NCBI RefSeq assembly: GCF_028769735.1 | Contig: NC_088171.1 | Location: 66,605,216-66,669,215 of the forward strand | Direction of reading: 5' to 3' | Length of the DNA: 64,000 nt | From: Zonotrichia leucophrys gambelii | Lineage: Eukaryota; Chordata; Aves; Passeriformes; Passerellidae | In this document: positions 50,510 through 60,629 of the stretch, piece after piece | How the letters are laid out: each line of letters begins with the position of its first letter | How positions within the stretch are numbered: position 1 is the first letter of the stretch | Position numbers and translations under genes: made by a program | Notes under the pieces: model-generated | Seen by the model: the letters and a program-made list of their open reading frames with translations, nothing else | Databases searched by the model: none | What the model was told of the DNA's origin: nothing

Positions 50510-50940
50510 GGGTGAATCCCCCGGGGCCTGTGCAACGAAGGAGGAGAAGTAACTGTCAGACAGAAAGACCAGCGAAATGAGATCGGTGGATTTCTCCCCT
50601 AGACCGGTGGGGACCCCTCCGGTCTAGGGGAGAACACAACAACCCCAAGTGCAGAGAGCACTTGCTGATGCTGTGTCAGTGCCAGTTTTGTGGGCAGTGA
50701 TACACAGCTTTGCAGGTATGTCCACCTAAAAAACCTCTCCTGTCCTCTAGAAGAAAAAACTACCCTAGAGCTTAGCTGCACAAGCCAGCAGGTTTCAGCA
50801 AGTGGCTTGACTTCACTCTCTGCACCACGGATCTCCATGCCCTTGGACCTCCTCTGTGGACAGCCCAATGGGTGCATCTCCTGCCCAACACGGTCAGATG
50901 CTTTTTCTGCAATAGACTGGAAAGGGGAAAATATTACATG
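50510..50940. other. GC-rich unclassified block
   Basis: A sharp change from AT-rich flanks to GC-rich sequence with several CpGs (CCCCCGGGG near 50519, CAACGAAGG near 50532, the palindrome at 50592-50634). Overlapping frames of 83 codons plus (50690-50941) and 117 codons minus (50599-50952) exist, but I recognise neither product. It could be an inserted unclassified repeat, a conserved element or an exon-bearing stretch. No flanking target-site duplication was found by eye. Confidence 0.35.
50592..50634. repeat. 43-bp near-perfect palindrome
   Basis: Sixteen-base perfect arms, TTCTCCCCTAGACCGG at 50592-50607 and CCGGTCTAGGGGAGAA at 50619-50634, then one T-T mismatch (50608/50618) and four more pairs (GGGG/CCCC) around a single central A at 50613. 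Twenty of 21 opposed positions pair. The stem is GC-rich and would be very stable as RNA or single-stranded DNA. It could be a transposon remnant, a template-switch product or a fold-back sequencing artefact. Confidence 0.95.
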
Positions 50941-50945
50941 AGTGA

Positions 50946-51659
50946 AGTACACACAGAAGCATTCAAATTAACACACAGCACATATCTTTCGACTTCATCA
51001 GAAACTTTGCATATATGTGAGAGTCAGGGAAATCCTGGAAATTTCTGGCACTCCCTTAGATTTGAGGGTCTATAAACTAATTAATGGATGGCATCATCTT
51101 TACAATGCAATAGGTAGATTTTTTATTTGTGGCAGATATAATAATGATAGTTTCTTTCATTAAGTTTTAGTAATAATCTTTATTTAATATTTAATACAAG
51201 TATAATTTAATACAGTACAAATTAAAAGTATTCTTCATTTCTCTGTAATGTTTCAGAAAGCCCTGTCAAAGGACAAACGATAGTAATTGCTTACAAAATA
51301 CATGCATTAGTCAGATTATATGTGGACATTTACATTGCAATATCTAATGCCCTTGTCCTGATGACACTTTACAGCACTGTTACTATACTGAATAGTAAAC
51401 TTTTGATTTGTCAAAAGAAGCTAGTCAGATATAGCCTGTATTCTTGTATGTTATAGATATAAAATATGGGCAATCGTTTTTGCTTGAACACTGGATTTCA
51501 TGGTAATCATTGTCAGATTTTACCCAGAAATCCTCCAGCTGTCACCATTTAAATGATGGCATCAGTCTTACTGAATAAAACAATATCTCTCTTTTCCATA
51601 GTTAGATAAGAAGTAAGACTTTTTCCATGAAGGCAGATGCAGACAATTCCCACCAGCAA
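50946..51659. other. AT-rich non-coding stretch
   Basis: Very AT-rich at 51080-51250, with no recognisable repeat. No exon seen. Confidence 0.6.
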
Positions 51660-51840
51660 AGGCTCTGTTGACTAACGAGTCACATTATTAGGTGGGGCAC
51701 GTGTAATTGTGTAATTCCCCATGTATCTTCACCATAGTATTACACTGACATGCCACAGCCTTCTGGTATTTAAATTAGCAGTGCAGATAAGCCATTATTC
51801 TGCTGTGAAGTTGCTGCATCTTTCAGAGGCTATCCCCAGG
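51660..51840. promoter_or_regulatory. Candidate regulatory block with E-box and homeodomain cores
   Basis: Seen: CACGTG at 51698-51703 directly followed by TAATTG (51704-51709) and TAATT (51712-51716). ACTAACGAGTCACATTATTA is just upstream, and GGTATTTAAATTAGCAGTGC lies near 51768. The tight cluster in non-repetitive sequence suggests an enhancer. Conservation not shown. Confidence 0.25.
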
Positions 51841-54459
51841 CCAAAATGAAGCTTCCACCTTCAACTGAAGCCTTCAGGTATGCCAAAACCTGCAACAAGA
51901 AGCAGTAAAGTTGTTCTGACATGATCAGTCAATGAGGCCTATGTATCTTTCCTTAAACTATGGTTTGGTACTTAACTCTTCTTCCAAAATCATAATATGA
52001 TAGCAGTTATGATTTTCCAGCACTTTATGATTCTGGTAGAGGTAGGTTAAAATCATTTCACACAGGTAAAACTTAGCATAAAAAACTTAGCATAAAGAAA
52101 GTTAAACATTGTTTTACATTCATTCCAAAAGTTAAAAGGAAAAATATTAGTATTTTTGAGTCTTTATTGGAATTTCTCATTGTTCTTCCATATAAAGGAC
52201 TCTCAAGAATTGGTGTATGACTACATATATAATATGAGGATGTATCTTCCACTGCAAGTGAGTACTTGCTGTTTTTAAAAGACCTAATACTTAGGCTGCG
52301 TGTATACCAAAATATTTGGTTTTCCTCATAACCATTAGAGACTACAGCATTTTCAGTTCAGATGCTTCCTACCCACAGATAGTATCTTAGTTTTGGCTGA
52401 CTTTTCAGTCAAAAACAGGAAAGGAGTGGCAAAGAACACTGAATTTTTAATAAAGCCATAATGGCTTTAATCTTCCTTGCTCAACAGTTGCAAAAGACTG
52501 AAACATCAAAGAAATATAAGCAAAAGATGAAGAATATATAGCAGAGGAAAAAAAAAGAAAAGACAAAAGTTGTCTCTTAGATATTCCCTTAGAGTTGTTC
52601 TGTTTTCCAGCTTCAGACCCAACTCCACAAGTGGTCAAAGATAAAGAAAAGACTGTGAGCATTTTACAAAGAAGAATCAATTCTGAAATGGAAAAGAGAT
52701 TGGTTATTTGTGGGGAACTTTTTCAGGACAAAATTGTGTAAATTTTGGATTACGCAGACCTCAAAGTTCTTAAAACCTGCTGAAAAAAATGTACCTGGGG
52801 GGGAAAGGCCTGACTTGGGGAAAAAAATCAGAGTATCAGAGTGGATAAAAGTTTTGTGAAAGAAACTTCTTTCCTTACCTTGGGAAAGATATTTATTGTG
52901 ACATGAGCTGGCATTTGGAGCTCCTGTGTGTTGCACCATATTCATGCACCTCTCCTGATGGGAAAAAAAAGGAAAGATATTTGCATGGAGTTATTAAGAA
53001 GATTGGTCCCAGGCCTAATGAAGATAGGCAAATACTTGCTTTGATTACTTTGCAGGCAAATGCAGGGTCTTTATGCCCTGTGGATCAAGATAATCAAACT
53101 CAAGGATGTAATGAGCTTAAAAAGGAAACATCACTCCTGACACCTTTAATCCAAGAGATCTTTATTGATGTTGTCAAGAAGCTGTGTATTTCTATAACAG
53201 TCAAGGTCTTCAAATGTTGCAAAAACATTTTTTGGTGGATTTTCAGAATTAGAGATTTATGAAAACTTGATTGTTTTACATTTCTCCAAAGTAAACATAA
53301 AGGTCTTGAAACTGGCATGTATATGAGACCTTAGACTGCTACATGTAAAAATACCATCTCCTATAAATCTCAGGACATTTTTGTTGCTTGGCATGTTTAG
53401 AGAGATATAATACTCACTTTTTGGCTTTAAAATTTTACTTTTTTCCTTTTTTTAATTTACTGCCATTGTTTTAGGAAAACATTTAAATAACTTAATGACC
53501 ATCTACCTCCCAAAATTCTCTCATAATTTCCAATTGGCTGCAAATGCCTTTTTATTTTCTTCCCTGCACTACCACATAACGTCACATTAGTCTGTCCATC
53601 AGCTGCCAAACTTGTCCTTGTCCCTATCTTCTGATAGGAGACATCAATACTCTGTACCAGATCCTGCAGGCTGCCTATCGCATCCTCACATGAAAGCATA
53701 GGAATCAGGTTTCTTGTTGCCAAATGTCAGCTGAGAAATTTATCCTGCCTAAAGATCTGGATTTATTTATCACATCCAGCATTTTATTTGGAAAGCTTTC
53801 ATGGAAGAAAATTATAAAAGAATCTCTCACCATGCCAGTGGACTGAAACACCTTCAGGACTCTTTTTTTCCCCCCTTTTTTCAACATTTCCCTATTGTTT
53901 TAAATTTTAAATTTCTATGGCTTCTGAGCACACAGTGAAACTTCTTTTAAAGAGATTTTGCTTGCCTTGTGTTTCTCAAACTCTCTACTCCATCTCTGAC
54001 TCATTCCACGTGGGAGTATTTGCAAAACTCTTTGGCTCACCCAGTCTTTGATTGACGTCACCATTGTCTCCTTACTATTTTTATCCACCTTGTCAGGGCT
54101 AGTAAGCACAGTGCAGCATGTTGATTCTGAGTCAATTTTTCATCACTGTTATGCAGCTTGAAGGTTTTAGTGATGTCTTTAAAGCTGCTTAGTTGATCTT
54201 TATGTGGAAGCTTAAATAAATGCTGTTTACATTTAGGACTAGTAAATCTGCAGGATTTCTGTTCCTCATTCTTCGCCACCTCAGCAGCAGTAAGGTGCTT
54301 TGCAGAATTTCAGCCAGTGCCTACATGTCATTTATTCTTAGTTATGTATTGGTATTTTCATGATTCATCACAGAAGAGGGAGGGTGGCAGGGAATTTGTG
54401 AGGAAAAAAAAAAGAGGATGAAATAATACAACGGCACCTTGCCACAGTTTTCACATATA
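51841..54459. other. AT-rich non-coding stretch
   Basis: Contains a partial tandem duplication AAAACTTAGCATA/AAAAACTTAGCATA at 52068-52094 and a T/C tract near 53861-53880. The 119-codon plus-strand frame at 52903-53262 has no known domain. Confidence 0.5.
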
Positions 54460-54520
54460 ACCTCTGGCAAATCACTCAGTCTTTCTGCCCCTGTGGCTCA
54501 TGTCTGCAGCTGGATATTCA
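54460..54520 (+). mobile_element. Possible MIR SINE remnant, CORE part
   Basis: ATAACCTCTGGCAAATCACT, CAGTCTTTCTGCCCC and TGTGGCTCATGTCTGCAG parallel the MIR CORE (TGACCTTGGGCAAGTCACTT, AACCTCTCTGAGCC, CAGTTTCCTCATCTGTAA). Only about 60 bp can be aligned by eye. Confidence 0.4.
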
Positions 54521-55996
54521 GCACTCATTCCTCTCTGACTTGCAGAACTCAGTTCATGCCTGATGAAGAGGTGCAAGAAGAGCAAAGTTCAAACAAATCC
54601 TGAGGGAGAACCTGAAAAGTGGAGTTAACCTCTATTCTGTTGCTGTCATCAAAAAGGGACCTGTAAATATATAGGTTACTATTATGTTTAATTAACTCTT
54701 GAAGGCTCCAGGCACTATGGCCCAAATCCAGCTTCCACCTCTGCAGGCTTTGAAGTGCTGGAGGAAGCGTGTCTATGGCAGCGTAATCAATTTCTTCTCA
54801 CAAGGTGAGAGGACTTTAATGAAGGAAAGAATGATCGATGGATGTTTGCCAGCATGCTTGGCTTTGCTTCACAAATGTTCTCATTGCTGGCATTAAACCA
54901 AGCCAGAGGATCCACTTATCCACCCACATGTTACTTACTCGTGGTGGGAGGTAGAAGAACATGGCAGAATGAGCAAGAGGGATCACATTTCCTCAGCTTT
55001 CTGTCCCACCAAGTAATCCAATCCATTTCCTAGTATACAGGTCTTACCAAAATGTTACTTTTTTTCCTTGTGACACTCTTGTTTATTCTACCTCCCAATC
55101 TACTTGCATTGTGGTCCTTGTACAGCCCTGCAAGTAGTTGCAGGACTTTCCCCAAAGTGTAGAGCTGCTATCAGGGCCAGTGGGATCAGACGCATGGGCT
55201 AGTCTAAAACAGCTCAGCAACCACTTGCTGAAATTCCTGCTTGCTCAGCTGGCCAGTGTGCTCAGCCTCGATCAGCTGCTGATTGCTGCTTCAGCTCTAC
55301 TCCCTGCTCATGTCGGGTGGACTTCTTATTAGACAGTTTTATATCCTTGGCACAAGAGCCAAATGCTGGAGCAAATATCTTCCAACTGATCATACTACAC
55401 TTAACAACTTCCGCCCCTTGATTACTGGGGAAATTATTAGAAGAAGAAAGTGTGTAGATCTTTCATTATGCCTGCCTTAACTTAAGGGAGGTCAGGAATG
55501 ATAAGGGGAGGAGAGATTTGAGCAATCATTTAACTTTCTTAAAAGCTCTTATTCCTCTGTTTTCTCTATTTTGCATCTTGTCTGCTATCTACTTTCATAT
55601 CAAGTTCTTTAATTCAGCATCCCACCTCCTCTGCAGGCTTTTTAATTTCATACAGATCTGTGTCTGAAAGTGCCATTGTGAGACCCTCTTTTCTCTTCGC
55701 ACAAACACAGAGTCTGTAACTTTCAAAAACAGATGCATTATAGCTGAAACTTTCATCCAGACTTGATGTGTTCCACTCTTGTCCCTGTGATGTCAATGAA
55801 ACTGCACAGCATGCTCAGGTTCACTGCAACCACAAGTCTCTTCTGAAGCTGGTCCCTAATGTGCTTGTTTGTGATCCTCAGTAAAATATTTGAAACTAGA
55901 ATAACTGGAAAGAGTTCAGGTAATTTCAGGTGCTTATTATTGCGACTTGGGCATTTATGTGGTATGAGGTAAGAGTCAGGTTGAAAAAAATTATTT
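54521..55996. other. Non-coding stretch, no gene seen
   Basis: Frames of 60-65 codons on the plus strand at 54699-55480 are short and unrecognisable. No repeat family identified. Confidence 0.55.
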
Positions 55997-56039
55997 GATG
56001 CAGAATGAAGGAATTCTCAAAATTCCTTCATTCTGCATC
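55997..56039. repeat. Perfect 19-bp-arm inverted repeat
   Basis: Left arm GATGCAGAATGAAGGAATT (55997-56015), loop CTCAA, right arm AATTCCTTCATTCTGCATC (56021-56039), no mismatch. The outer flanks do not pair. Too short for a microRNA precursor. Perfect arms with a tiny loop suggest a recent origin, for example by replication template switching. Confidence 0.97.
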
Positions 56040-57334
56040 CTCAAAAAAGCAACGAAAGTGTCTTACTCACACCTGCAATACAGCATGATGTTTCTGTTCT
56101 TCAGAGCAGATTTCTGAAGCAGAGAAATACAAGTTCCCATTGCTATATTTTAATTCACATAAAAGAATGAATTAGCTGGGAAATGTAAGTATAGTAGGAG
56201 TTTTGTTACCATGGAAATTACAATGATTCCTAAACTGCTTGTAATGGGAAGAAAATCTCTTTGAAGAGGATTTGGTCTCATATGTGGTGCTGAATTTAGA
56301 TGATTTAATGGTGAAAGAAGCAGTTAAAATCAGTGCTGTCAGATAACAGCATTTATTGGGCCAAATAAATAGGACTAAGGCCCATGTTTTAAAATATATT
56401 TCTCTTCAGCTTCCAGTGTCTTTGACTTCAGCTTCAAGTAGGCAAATGCTCAGTTTCCTGAAAGCTATTTGAGGTATCAGAGCCTGATCTTGTATGAGAG
56501 GTTTTGTGCTTAGTATTCAATTTGGGCAACACGAGGAGATCCAATGTTTATAGGTTGAAATAATCTTTATACATGCAAATCAAGTAGTTTGATAGCTAAA
56601 TGCCAGCAACTCTATCTGTAACTGATGACACCTCCATTCCTTTAGGCTAAGACTGACCTTGTCAAGCCTTTGGGCTGCATTTTTTCAAAAGCTTAGGGAT
56701 TTGTATGCATACTTCCCAGTAAGAGAAAAATAAACCGGGCACTCAGGTCCTATAGCCAGCATCAAAGATGACTTTCCAAATGCACTCAGCCTCTTCCTTT
56801 CTCTACCAATACAGAGAATGCTTGGGTGCCTATTGGAAACATTCCTTTAAGAAAATGACCATTTTAACTAAACTGTGCTTAAATGAATGAACCAGGCTGG
56901 ACAGCAAAAGAGACAGAAGTTGCTCTCTGATCTTAAAGTGAGGAAAAAGACTGATCCAGAGGAAGAAGAAATGACAGGATAAGCTGATGGAGTTCTTTCC
57001 AACTCCCACGTATATGCTAAGTACGATTATCTGCCTCACGGCCCTAGAGGACTTCCAGTAGTTCAGGGAGAATGGATCTTATGTTTCTTTTCTCCACAGC
57101 AAAGTTTTCCAAGAGCAGAGATTATGCTCAATAAATAAGGGTTTTTTTCCTGACTATTGGCTATTGCAATATTCCATTTTATTCCATATTTTCTGTACCA
57201 TGTAATTTGGGCCTTGTACACAGTGTTAATACATGCAATAATTATAATTCTCCTTGACTGCATCATATTTAAAGGTGTAAGCTTCTCAATTCATCTCCTT
57301 GAGGCAGATTACCCAGGAGACAACCCGCACATTA
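56040..57334. other. AT-rich non-coding stretch
   Basis: No repeat family recognised. Frames of 67-71 codons at 56830-57372 are AT-driven and not convincing. Confidence 0.55.
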
Positions 57335-57410
57335 CAGATGGAGCTACTCTGATCCCATTAACTGAACAGTGAGGAGAGCATTTGAATCACAGACTCCAGA
57401 GCCTAGTGAA
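57335..57410 (-). mobile_element. Possible MIR SINE remnant
   Basis: ACATTACAGATGGAGCTACT, CCATTAACTGAACAGTGAGG, GCATTTGAATCACAGA and CTCCAGAGCC resemble reverse-complement MIR (ATTTTACAGATGAGGAAACT, GATTTGAACCCAGG, CTCCAGAGCC), but the middle part is missing or scrambled. Confidence 0.3.
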
Positions 57411-60400
57411 ACCCTGATCTCATTAAAAGCAAAGCCGGCAAGACTGCACCATTGGGGTGCCACTTTGGGTGTGCCTTTGAACTTAGGGCTGCATCCAAGG
57501 GGCAAGTGTTGAGTGGAAATGGGACTGAGACGTCGGGATGAGGTCCCTCACACCACATCCACCTGTGCCTGTGAACTTCTGATCCTTTCTACCAGACACC
57601 TCTCAGCAATTCCTGCAGGTGCCAGGGGGCTCAAACCACCAAAGTGAGGCACAGAAGGAAAATAAGAGAGTAGACAACTTAAAACCAAGTGGATTAATTA
57701 AATAATCTATATATTTACCAGTGATAATTCTACAGTAAAAAGCCTCCAGGGTTAGACATTTTATAGGGATTTCAATTCCTTAATTTGGAAGGTTTGAAGC
57801 CCTGAGGATTGTACTCCTTTTGGTTTTTTAAGTGATTTTGTGGAATTGTCATGGTGCAGGCTTTGTCTTTTGGGCTGTTGGCTGTCAATACAAACATCTT
57901 TCAAGGACAAGCTGTAAGATACTCCCACTGTCATATTACAACTTTGATTTTTGTAGTGCTTAACAGTCTATAGGTACACATACTAATCTGGAAAATTAGG
58001 AAATCTGGACTACATTTCCTGCCTCACCAAAAAAAAATCCCTTTTCTATACGTAGGATAAGAGACTTGTTTGCTGAATTTTGCATTTTGTTGTCTGATTT
58101 ACTGCTGTGGTGAAATATTTTCTGTGTAAGAATTAAGCACTGATTGTTACTATGGTCATGTGTTAATTCTGGATGTGGGTAAGTACATTGCATATATACA
58201 TTGAGTAACACTAATGAAGATGAACAAAACAAAAACTCCAAACCATATAAATCTCACCCTTACTCTCCTTCCTTCTCTGTCCCAAATGATCTCTTTAAAA
58301 TCTCACAATTTTACAACTTTATTATTGGGAAACACAAGCCCATATATATTTTTGTTTTCTTCCTCGCTTTCTGTTCCCTTTCGCACCTCTCCTCCCACCC
58401 CTTTCAACAGTGCTTGTCAGAAATGAAAATCTAATATCCTGTTTGAGTGGTAGGCTTTTCCAGAGCATGGCTCTGGAATTGTAACCTAATGACAGTGGAT
58501 ATGGAAGCATAAAACTCTTCTTTCTCCCACAAGGAATCTGGAAAGGTTTAAGATGAAAATGTCACTGAATCAGTTGTTTAAGTAGAAGTGTAAGCTGTAT
58601 TCAAACTCCAATTGGACATTTCTGTATGGAAAAAAAATGGCAGCAAGTTTAAAAACAGTGGCATTACAAGCATACCTTCAGCCTCAGGAAGCTCGTATTT
58701 CCTTGTTATGATACTCCTGTTGTGTCCCTGTTAGTTTGATTCTTCCAGTACAATGGAAAGAAATCACAAATCTTATAAAAACCCCAAAACAAAACCACCC
58801 AGTTTTTTATTTCTATTTTTCTTTCTGGATAAAAATGCAGAAATCTTTCCACACCAAGAGGGAATAGGGACACAGCATTCTGTTTTGCTTTTAGGCACTT
58901 TAGGGATGGAACAAAGCAAAGGCAAACTAAATGCCTAAACTAAATGAGAGTTAAACTTACCTTGGGGAAAAAGGGAATCAGAAGCTAGAAACAATATTTG
59001 CTTTCAAGCAGCGATGTGCTATAGATAAGACTGTTTTGTCCCAGCCTCCAATAAGTACTCTGTCCTTGAATGCTCCCACAGGAGGAGAGGAGGAGAAATC
59101 AGACAAATAAGTAACATCTCCTGCCATTTTAAGTCATAAAAATTTTGCATAGCAAAGGTGAGGTGAAAGCACTGCTTAGAAAGCTGGGAAGATAGCATTG
59201 CTGTGAGGGGGATTCATCTGTACCAGGTTATATATTCCTGGAAGAATAGGTCAGATGAGCTCTGGGTGGGTGGGGGAAATGGCTCCTTCCTGCAGTGAGG
59301 TGCTGGTGTTGCTCAGAGGAGCAGGAGACCCGTGTGACAGATGGGAGCAGCTGCCTCAGAGGTGATGGGAAGCCTTTCCCAAAACATCAGGCAGGTTTAG
59401 CTGCTGGACAGTGAGTCATAGCAAGCCAAACATAGAAACTGCAAAGACATAGTGGGCAAGACTGGAGTTGGATTTAAGCTTTTTCCTTTCTTTTTCATGA
59501 GCGACTTTGGTGGTGGTGTTTTTTTGTTTGGTTGGCTTGGGTTTGGGGCTGTCTGTGTTATTATTTATTTATTGAATCTGTTACCTATTTGGCAAATGTG
59601 TTTTTAACAGCTTCTAGTTTTTATTCAACTGAATTTATGACTTTTTTTTCCTATCTTCTCCATGAATCATGTTCAAAAAATGAGCAAAGAACCTCAGCTG
59701 CAGCTTCAGCTGCTGTTGTGTTTCTCTCACAGTTACACTTTCCTGGATATAGGTGGGTACTTTTTCCTTAAAAATTTACTCTCTTTTGGCAGATATTACT
59801 GTATTATTTTGACAGTGTTATTGTGCAATGAGTGTCAGAGTTAGCAGAACCTGTGGAACATGTCAGTATACCATAAAAATACCTGCTATCTTAATAAATG
59901 CAATTAATTGCAGGGGCAAAAATTATTCTTATGGAGAAGTATTGTAGAAAAGAAAGGGATAAATCATTGCTCAAAGCCATGTTTGAACCTCTATCCAGAG
60001 AGTCAATATGTGTGGGAGAGATTGGAGGCATGGAAAGAGTCTCAAATTTCCCTCTGCTCTGGGTTTAAAATTTTAGAGAGATGCTTCTCAGATCAACCTT
60101 TAACATGTGAGGAATCCTGGGGTGGCTGTACCTGCATTATGATTGTTTTATTCGTTTTTCCAAGAGATTTGCTACAGAGCTGGAAGGGAACAGCTTATTA
60201 CATTGCTTCTCCCCATATCCCAGGCAGCACATCAGTTCAGGGACAGCCATAGTGTCTTTCCTGGGGTCTTCAGAGGTCACACAGCAGAGCTTCTGTGGAG
60301 CTGTCACCTTCTCTGTGTGGCAGGGTTGAGTTTTGTGGCAAGAGACTGTTTCCCTTTATGCAGCAAACTGGACAATGTAGGTCAATAAAAATACACATCC

Positions 60401-60612
60401 ATTGTACAGCATGAAAGAGGCTTCTCTGCAAAGATTGTTGTTTGTTTTCCTTTATGTCCTCTCTGCTGCCAAACATGGACTTCTTCTGTTTCTTCTCTCT
60501 CATCATCAGCTCCCACTCAGTGTGCCTCTTTAGCATGCTCTGTGATGGTGACACACACTCCATTGAACCCTGCTGGAGTCTGTAATTCCCCAGCATGAGA
60601 CAAATAAACAGC
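57411..60612. other. Non-coding stretch, no gene seen
   Basis: A CTCF-like core, GCCAGGGGGC at 57621-57630, is present but lacks the rest of the motif. Other open frames, up to 114 codons (59908-60252), have no known domain. No transposable element was recognised. Confidence 0.5.
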
Positions 60613-60629
60613 TTTTTTTTTTTTTTTTT
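60613..60629 (+). repeat. T17 homopolymer
   Basis: Seventeen T residues. On the minus strand this supplies a lysine run inside the longest open frame of the window (155 codons, 60270-60737), which I treat as spurious. Confidence 0.95.

Noticed and set aside
50818..50840. REST/NRSE-like word near TGCACCACGGATCTCC
   Set aside because: Several mismatches in the second half-site; not better than chance in 64 kb.
52903..53262. 119-codon plus-strand frame
   Set aside because: No recognisable domain, AT-driven codons, and overlapping opposite-strand frames.
57621..57630. CTCF-like core GCCAGGGGGC
   Set aside because: The short core matches but the preceding CCA and following GC positions do not, so the full motif fails.
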